Shown here piece after piece: positions 1 to 8,500 of a stretch of 11,502 nt of DNA. Within the stretch, counting starts at the first letter, position 1. Every line of letters starts with the position of its first letter. The stretch lies in assembly GCA_035711465.1 (NCBI GenBank), contig DASTCC010000351.1:1-11502 (forward strand), read 5' to 3'. The stretch comes from DASTCC01 sp035711465 (lineage in GTDB: Bacteria; Acidobacteriota; Vicinamibacteria; Vicinamibacterales; SCN-69-37). The notes below the pieces were generated by a model that saw nothing but the letters and a program-made list of their open reading frames with translations, searched no databases and was not told where the DNA came from. The translations under genes and the position numbers were made by a program.

Positions 1-1695
1 CGAAACACGAGCGACGAGAATCGCATCGCGATCACGCCGCTCGTCTCGACGCTGACGCGGGAAGTGCGTCCGGTGCTGGTGTTTCTCTCGGCCAGCGTCG
101 CCCTGCTCCTGCTCGTCGTCTGCACCAACGTCGCGAACCTGCTCCTGTCGCGCGTTGCCGTTCGCGGCCATGAGTTCGCCGTGCGCCGCGCGCTTGGCGG
201 CAGCCGGTGGCGTCTCGTTCGCCAGATGCTCGTCGAAAGCACGCTCCTCGCGGGCGCCGCCGTCGTCGCCGGCGTCGTGCTGGCGGCGTGGACGCTGCAG
301 AGCCTCAGCGTGCTGGCGCCGGACGCCCTCGGAGATCTGCGACTCGGATCGATTGACACCGGCCTCATCGTCGCCGCGATCGCGATTGCGGCCGGCACCG
401 TGATCGTCTTCGGTCTGGCGCCCGGCGCCGCCGCAGCTGCCGCGCCGGCGAGCCGCGTCGTTCGATCGGGTCGCGACGATAGCAGCTCGCCCGGCTGGCG
501 GCGCTTCCGCAGCGTGCTGGTCGTCACTCAGATGGCGGGCGCGCTGCTCCTGCTCACCGCGTCGGCGGCGGCGGTGGGCGCGCTCGTGAAAGTCGCGAAG
601 ATCGATCTCGGCTTCAGCGGCGGCCGCGCGCTGGCGATGACCCTGACGCTGCCGATGGTCCGCTACGAGAACATGCCGCAGATCATCGCGTTCTTCGATC
701 GCGCCGCCGAGCGGTTGCAGGCGACGCCCGGTGTCCGTCGCGTCGGTGCGACGGGAATGCTGCCGGGCAGCCGCGAAACCGGCGTCGGATTAGCGGTGGC
801 CGTCGCCGATCGGCCCGCGGTCCCGAAGGCGGAGCCGTATTACGCATCCTACCTGTCGGCGTCACCCGACTACTTCACCGTCATGGGCATCCCGGTACTG
901 CAGGGACGGGCCTTCACCGGGACGGATCGCACGGGCGCGCCGCCGGTCGCGCTCCTCAGCGCCACGGCCGCGGCCGAGTTGTTCGCGGGCGAGTCGCCGA
1001 TCGGACGCTACGTCACCATCGGCCGTCCCGGCGGCAAGAATCCGCGGATCGAAGTCGTCGGCGTCGTCGCCGACGTACGCCTGCGAGGTCCGGAGGCGAC
1101 CGAGCAGCGCATCAAACAGGTGTACGTGTCGCTTCTGCAGAGCCCGCCGTTCGGCAACGTGTCGTTGGTCGTCGAAGCCGACGGCGATCCCGCCGCGATC
1201 GCCGGCGCGATTCGCGCCGCCATTCGCGATGTCGACGCGGCCGTGCCGATCTACGACCTGCACACGATCGATGCGGTCGTCGATCGCTTCCTCGCGTCGC
1301 ACCGGCTGGCGCTGTCGCTCGTCGGTGGATTCGCGGTCGTCACGGTAGTGGTCGCCGCCATCGGCCTCTACGGTCTAACGGCGCAGCTCGTCGCGCAACG
1401 CTCCCGCGAGATTGGCTTGCGGATCGCGCTCGGCGCCGATCCCGGGCGGGTGTGGCGCGGCATCGTCGCACAGGGTCTGAGCCTGGCCGCGGCCGGGTCG
1501 ATCGCCGGCGCGATCGCGGCGTACCTCGGCCTCCAGCTCTTCGCCGCGTACATGCCCGGCATCAGCGGCGTCGCACCGGGCGTGGTCGCCGGCAATGCGC
1601 TGCTCCTCGCCGTGGTCGCGACGATCGCAACCTGGGTGCCGGCCTCTCGGGCGGCGCGGATCAATCCCGTGGAGGCGATTCGCGCGGACGGCTGA
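1..1695 (+). CDS. ADOP-family (MacB/FtsX-type) permease, 5' end cut by the window
   Basis: The reading frame is open from base 1 with no start in view, so this is the C-terminal 564 residues of a larger permease; family members usually run 800-900 residues. The visible part starts just before the first FtsX core. A hydrophobic stretch at visible residues 25-49 ends in the CTNVANLLL signature, followed by the cytoplasmic RRALGGSRWRLVRQ loop and membrane segments near 74-96 and 122-141. A fourth segment (about 170-195) precedes a second periplasmic MacB-like domain with the usual 'YFTVMGIPVLQGRAF' run. The second FtsX core (about 436 to the end) has VAQRSREIGLRIALGA and ends WVPASRAARINPVEAIRADG. 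This duplicated layout without an ATPase is typical of acidobacterial orphan permeases. By family, these are inner-membrane proteins related to macrolide or lipoprotein exporters; the substrate is unknown. It is a paralogue of the convergent permease at 1702-4410. Confidence 0.93.
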   Translation, partial: RNTSDENRIAITPLVSTLTREVRPVLVFLSASVALLLLVVCTNVANLLLSRVAVRGHEFAVRRALGGSRWRLVRQMLVESTLLAGAAVVAGVVLAAWTLQSLSVLAPDALGDLRLGSIDTGLIVAAIAIAAGTVIVFGLAPGAAAAAAPASRVVRSGRDDSSSPGWRRFRSVLVVTQMAGALLLLTASAAAVGALVKVAKIDLGFSGGRALAMTLTLPMVRYENMPQIIAFFDRAAERLQATPGVRRVGATGMLPGSRETGVGLAVAVADRPAVPKAEPYYASYLSASPDYFTVMGIPVLQGRAFTGTDRTGAPPVALLSATAAAELFAGESPIGRYVTIGRPGGKNPRIEVVGVVADVRLRGPEATEQRIKQVYVSLLQSPPFGNVSLVVEADGDPAAIAGAIRAAIRDVDAAVPIYDLHTIDAVVDRFLASHRLALSLVGGFAVVTVVVAAIGLYGLTAQLVAQRSREIGLRIALGADPGRVWRGIVAQGLSLAAAGSIAGAIAAYLGLQLFAAYMPGISGVAPGVVAGNALLLAVVATIATWVPASRAARINPVEAIRADG

Positions 1696-1701
1696 TCGCG
1701 A

Positions 1702-1706
<5 letters not shown>
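1691..1706. repeat. 16-bp perfect palindrome spanning two convergent stop codons
   Basis: GCTGATCGCGATCAGC reads the same on both strands. Its left part holds the TGA of the + strand permease (1693-1695) and its right part the TGA of the - strand permease (1704-1702). As RNA it could fold as a 6-bp stem with a CGCG loop on either strand. No T tract follows in either direction, so it is not a textbook intrinsic terminator. A bidirectional RNA 3'-end stabiliser or simple coincidence are both possible. Confidence 0.5.
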
Positions 1707-4406
<2,700 letters not shown>

Positions 4407-4410
<4 letters not shown>

Positions 4411-4793
4411 CCGCGCGCCCGCGATGACAGCAGACGCTTCTGACGCGACTCGGCGACGAGCGCTTCGAGCCGCGCCGCTTCGGCCTTGGCAACCTCGCGG
4501 CCGAAGGCGGTCAGGGCGAAGTAGCGCCGCCGCTCGGCGTTGGCGCCGGTATCGGCGAGGCCGTGCTCGCGCTCGGCCCGCGTCGGCTCGCGCTGTTCGA
4601 TCAGGCGCTCGTCGGTCATGGCGCGCAGCACGCGATAGAGATTGCCCGGCAGCAGCCGCGCGCCGCCGACGCGCTGTTGCAGCTCGCGGGCCAGACTCCA
4701 GCCATGCCGCTCGCCGTCGGCGAGAACGAGCAGGATCTGGAAGATGACCGGCTTCAAGGGCAGCAGACGGCTCGCGGCTTCTCGCATCGGCAT
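4407..4793 (-). CDS. PadR-family transcriptional regulator, ADOP-associated type
   Basis: This is a 128-residue winged-helix regulator. The N-terminal region (about residues 8-75) contains LLPLKPVIFQILLVLADGER, then HGWSLARELQQR (helix 2), the recognition-helix region LLPGNLYRVLRAMTDERLIEQ, and the wing, ending ERRRYFALTAFGREVAKAEA. The C-terminal helix (about 100-120) is basic and suits dimerisation. Length and order match PadR subfamily s2 proteins found next to ADOP permeases in Acidobacteria, which usually act as repressors of themselves and the neighbouring transporter. The stop overlaps the start of the permease gene, so the two form one transcription unit. No Shine-Dalgarno precedes ATG 4793; a second ATG at 4787 is an alternative start. 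A 14-bp palindrome touches the start codon and is a natural candidate operator. The inducer is unknown. Confidence 0.93.
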
Positions 4794-4806
4794 GATGCTA
4801 GCATCA
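4793..4806. promoter_or_regulatory. 14-bp perfect palindrome at the PadR start, candidate PadR operator
   Basis: TGATGCTAGCATCA is a perfect inverted repeat whose first base is the A of the PadR ATG read on the - strand. PadR proteins bind as dimers to short inverted repeats near their own promoters, so autoregulation by occlusion of the start region is a fair inference. The site sits in the only AT-richer patch of this stretch (4791-4820). A TAGAGT element at 4818-4813 on the - strand could be a -10 for a very short leader, but no convincing -35 is seen. Confidence 0.5.
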
Positions 4807-4889
4807 AATTGACTCTAGATGCCGCCAGTGCGGCGGTCCGCCGCGCCGCAACGGGAACCGTCAGCCGAAAAAGCTCTAGACTGCGTGAT
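4794..4889. promoter_or_regulatory. Divergent intergenic control region between PadR and NUDIX genes
   Basis: These 96 bases separate the start of the leftward PadR-permease unit from the likely start of the rightward NUDIX-A2M-pbpC set. Besides the palindrome at the left end, CTCTAGA occurs twice, at 4813-4819 and 4874-4880, about one -10-like element facing each gene (TAGAGT on the - strand, TAGACT on the + strand). The middle (about 4821-4850) is very GC-rich. Whether the PadR protein also affects the rightward genes cannot be told from sequence. Confidence 0.5.
4854..4880 (+). promoter_or_regulatory. Possible ECF-sigma-like promoter for the NUDIX-A2M-pbpC set
   Basis: GGAACC at 4854-4859 is followed after 15 bases by TCTAGA at 4875-4880. 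GGAAC is the usual -35 core of many extracytoplasmic-function sigma factors, and sigma-E type promoters have a TCTRA-like -10 at this spacing. Transcription would start about at 4887-4890, leaving little or no leader before the GTG chosen for the NUDIX gene. This is a pattern match by eye only. Confidence 0.3.
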
Positions 4890-5534
4890 GTGCTCGGCGC
4901 GTTGGAGTCGGTGCTGAAACAGCGATTGGCCGAATCGCTGCCCGGTTCGCCGGCGCAGTGGCGGTTTGCGCCGACGCCGCCAAGAAAAGGGTGGGAGCCG
5001 CATCACCGGCCGGCCGAGGCGCGGGCGGCGGCGGCCCTCATCCTTTTATATCCAGGGCCGCAAGGTGTCTCGTTTCCGCTCACCGTCCGCCGCGACGACC
5101 TGCCGCATCACCCCGGCCAGGTGAGCCTGCCAGGCGGCGCGGTCGATGCGGACGAGCGGCCGGAAGACGCCGCCCTGCGCGAGGCATGGGAGGAGATTGG
5201 CGTCGATCCCGCCTCGGTCCGCATCGTCGGTCCGCTCTCCACGCTCTGGGTGATTGTCAGCAACTTCGTACTGCAGCCCTACGTGGCGATCGCCGACGCG
5301 CGCCCCACTTTTGTAATCGAGACGAGGGAAGTCGCCGCGCTCGTCGAAGCCCCGCTCGCGCAACTGCTCGATCCCGCACGCCGGGGTTCGCGCCGCGTCG
5401 TCCGCGACGGCCTCCTCGTCGACTATCCCTATTTCGATCTCGAAGGCCATCACGTGTGGGGAGCGACCGGGATGGTGCTGAGCGAATTCGTCAGCGTGCT
5501 CGAGGGAGTCTCGGCGCCGTTTTTCGGTGTCTAA
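4890..5534 (+). CDS. NUDIX hydrolase, CoA-pyrophosphatase-like (NudL/NUDT7 group)
   Basis: From GTG 4890 this is a 214-residue protein. The NUDIX box is complete: G83, E89, then R97-E98-A99-W100-E101-E102-I103-G104-V105, which binds the catalytic divalent metal. Just before it, LTVRRDDLPHHPGQVSLPGG (64-83) resembles the signature of CoA diphosphatases, which split CoA into phosphopantetheine and 3',5'-ADP. It departs from that signature at three places (R68, P72, L80), so the substrate is not certain. The N-terminus MLGALESVLKQRLAESLPG also matches that group. The frame is open back to 4563, but that would run antisense through PadR; GTG 4890 gives the expected family length, with no clear Shine-Dalgarno and TTG 4902 or TTG 4809 as alternatives. 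The enzyme is likely cytoplasmic. The A2M gene follows after 49 bases, so co-transcription is likely. The functional link to A2M is not established. Confidence 0.88.
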   Translation: MLGALESVLKQRLAESLPGSPAQWRFAPTPPRKGWEPHHRPAEARAAAALILLYPGPQGVSFPLTVRRDDLPHHPGQVSLPGGAVDADERPEDAALREAWEEIGVDPASVRIVGPLSTLWVIVSNFVLQPYVAIADARPTFVIETREVAALVEAPLAQLLDPARRGSRRVVRDGLLVDYPYFDLEGHHVWGATGMVLSEFVSVLEGVSAPFFGV

Positions 5535-5553
5535 CGTCATGAGTAGACTGATT

Positions 5554-5576
5554 CCCTCCCGTCTCTCGGGTGAGGG
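5554..5576 (+). other. Small hairpin overlapping the A2M ribosome binding site
   Basis: CCCTCCCG (5554-5561) can pair with CGG plus GAGGG (5567-5569 and 5572-5576) around a TCTCT loop, with a two-base bulge (5570-5571). The right arm, GAGGG, is also the best Shine-Dalgarno for the A2M start at 5584, 7 bases downstream. If it forms, the hairpin would lower A2M translation unless it is opened. The stem is short (8 bp) and there is no T run, so it is not a clear terminator. Confidence 0.4.
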
Positions 5577-5583
5577 TGTCGTC

Positions 5584-8500
5584 ATGCGGCGGTTCGTCGC
5601 AATCTGTGTGTGTCTGCTCCTCCTGGGCGCTGGCGCCGTTGCCGCGCTCCCGCCGGCGGCGCTGACGGTGGTCAGCGCCGGACCGAACGGCGAGATCCGT
5701 CAGCTGTCCGACGCGAACGAGATTCGCGTCATCTTCTCCGAGCCGATGATCGCGCTCGGCCGGACGCCGTCGAATCCGACGCCGCCCTGGATCCGCATCA
5801 GTCCGGCGATCGCCGGCACCTGGCGCTGGTCGGGCACCACGATTCTGATCTTCACGCCCGACCCGGCGACGCCGCTGCCCTTCGCGACGCGCTACACCAT
5901 CACCATCGATGCGGCGGCCGAAAGCGCCGCCGGTCAGCGCCTCGGCGCGCCCTTCGCCTTCACGTTCACGACGCCGACCGTGCGGCTCGTCTCGGCACGC
6001 TGGGCGCGACAGGACGGCCGCTTCGACCGTCCGCTCGCGCTGGCGCTCGAATTCAATCAGCCGGTGCGCGCCACCGATGTCGTGGCCCATCTCGGCGCGC
6101 GCTACCGGCGTCACGACGTCGCGATTCCGTCGTTCAGCAACGCCGAGCGCGCGAGGATCGCCGCCGCCGATCCGAACGGCCTGACGCGCTTCGACACAAA
6201 AGTCGCATTCGCGCGGCAGCAGGCGGCTCGCACGGACGCGCTCGCGCTGCGTCAGGCGGCCGTCTGGGACCGCGAGCGTTTTCCGCCGTCGGACACGCTC
6301 GTCGTCCTCGAAACCACGGTCGCGCCGCCGCCCGGCACCGAGATCCAGCTCACGCTCGACACCCGCATGCCGAGTCCCGCGGGACCTGAGTTCCCGCCCG
6401 AAGCGCAGACGTCGTTGATCGAGCCCGACCCGGTCTTCTTCGCGATCGGCTCGTCGTGCCGGGCGCAGTGCAACCCGTCGGCGTACAACAGCGTGCACTT
6501 CTCGAACAACGTCGACGCCTCGCGCTTCGCCGCGGCGCTGCGCGTCCGCGACATCACGACGCCAGCGCGCGAACAGGCAATCGCCGCCGCGTCGCCGCCG
6601 CCAGCCGCCGGGCGCGACATCTCGATCGCGCACAGCCTCGATGACGCCGGCTTCGATCGCCAGCCGCCGGCACGGACCTGGGCGTTGCATCTCGACCCGG
6701 CCCTCGAGGCCGCCGACGGCCAGCGGCTCGACTACCCGTGGGTCGCCATCGTCGAGAACTGGCACGAGCGCGCATTCGCAAGTTTCGGCGACGGCCACGG
6801 CGTGTGGGAAACGTCGGGCGGACGGCAGCTGCCCTTCTACTCGCGCAACTTCCGGACGGTGACGCAGCATCTCTCCCGTCTCACGCCGCGCGAGCTCATG
6901 CCACGGATCCTCGAGCTGCAGCAGAACAACTTCAGGCTGCGGCCGCCGGGCACCGGAACGGTACGCCGGCTCAACGTCACCGACGACGCTATCCAGTCGC
7001 ACGGACTGGACGTCAACGCGGTGCTCTCGCCGCAGGGCACGGGCCTCGCCTGGGCCGCGATCGAGCCGGGCGAGCCGATCCCGAGATCGTCGCCAATCGA
7101 GCACGCCGGCTCCACCGTCGTGCAGGTCACCAACCTCGGCATCACGGTCAAGGACAGCCCGCAGTCGACGCTGGTCTTCGTCACCCGCCTCGACAACGGC
7201 GAGCCGGTGGATGCCGCCCGCGTCACGATTATCAATACCCGGAACGAAGAAGTGTGGGCCGGCAGCACCGGCCGCGACGGCGTCGTCATCGCGCCGGCAA
7301 TGCCGCTGCGATCGCCGGAGAACTGGTACGAGCTCTCGTTCATCGTCACCGCGGAGAAGGACGGCGACGTCGGTTACGTCGCCTCGAACTGGAACGAAGG
7401 CATCAGCCCGTGGGAGTTCGACACCTCGTACGGGCTGTGGGAGGCGACCGACATCCTGCGTGGATCGGTGTTCAGCGATCGCGGCGTCTACAAGCCGGGC
7501 GAAGAAGTGCACGTCAAGGCCCTCGTCCGGCTCGACACGCCGAATGGCATGCGGCTGATGCCTGGCGGATCGGCGCTCGACGTGCGTGTCACCGATACCC
7601 GCGGCAAGGAAGTCGATCGCCGGCGGATCACGGTCAACAAGTGGAGCAGCGCCGAGTGGTCGTGGACGGTGCCGGAATCGGCGACGCTCGGCAACTACTG
7701 GATCCAGGTCGAGATCCCGGGGACGACGAAGCCGGAAGGCAACGACGTGACCGAGCGGCGGCGCGGCGGCGAATGGCTGAAGCGCGTCGGCGGATCGTTC
7801 CTGGTCGCGGCGTACCGCAAGCCCGACTTCCGGGTCGACGCGACGCTGACGGCGACGTCGCCGGTGGCCGGATCGGCGCTGCGCGGCGCCATCGACGCGC
7901 GCTACCTGTTCGGCAACGCGATGCGCGGCCGTCCGGTGTCGTGGTCGATTCGCCGCGAGCCGACGTTCGACGTGCCGCAGCCGATTCTCGCCAAGTTCCC
8001 GACGGACAAGTATTCGTTCGGCTACTACCCCGACGCGCGGCCCGACGGCACGGTCAAGAGCGACAAGGCAACCACCGATGCCGACGGCAAGATTGCCGTC
8101 GAGGTCACGGCCGAAGCCAATACGGATCTGACGTACTTCTACACCTTCGAGGCCGACGTCGAGGATGTCTCGCGGCAGCACGTCGCCGCGCGCGCGAGCA
8201 CGGTGGTCTACCCCGCGCCCTGGCACATCGGTGTGCGGCGGCCGCCCTACTTTGCCGACGTCAGCACCGGAACGGCCGTCGATGTCGTCGCCGTCGATCC
8301 GAGCGGCAACCTGGTGAAGGGCGTGCCGGTGAAGATCTCGCTGGTGCGCATTCAATGGAACTCCGTGCGACGCGCCGAAGGCAGCGGCTTCTACGAGTGG
8401 GACACGGAACGCGTCGAGGTGCCCTCGGGTGAGTGGACGATCACGTCGGACAGCGCGCCGGTGACGGTGAAGATTCCGCTGCCGGAAGGCGGATCGTACG

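Noticed and set aside
4563..4889. Extending the NUDIX protein upstream to 4563
   Set aside because: That extension runs antisense through most of the PadR coding region and has no similarity to NUDIX proteins, whose family N-terminus begins near 4890.
5527..5583. Starting the A2M protein at GTG 5527 or ATG 5539
   Set aside because: Both put 15-19 residues ahead of an otherwise perfect signal peptide and lack a ribosome site; ATG 5584 has both.
5584..5613. A lipobox around Cys8 of the A2M signal peptide
   Set aside because: The residues before it are V-A-I, with Ile at the cut position instead of Gly/Ala/Ser, and the hydrophobic core continues after it.
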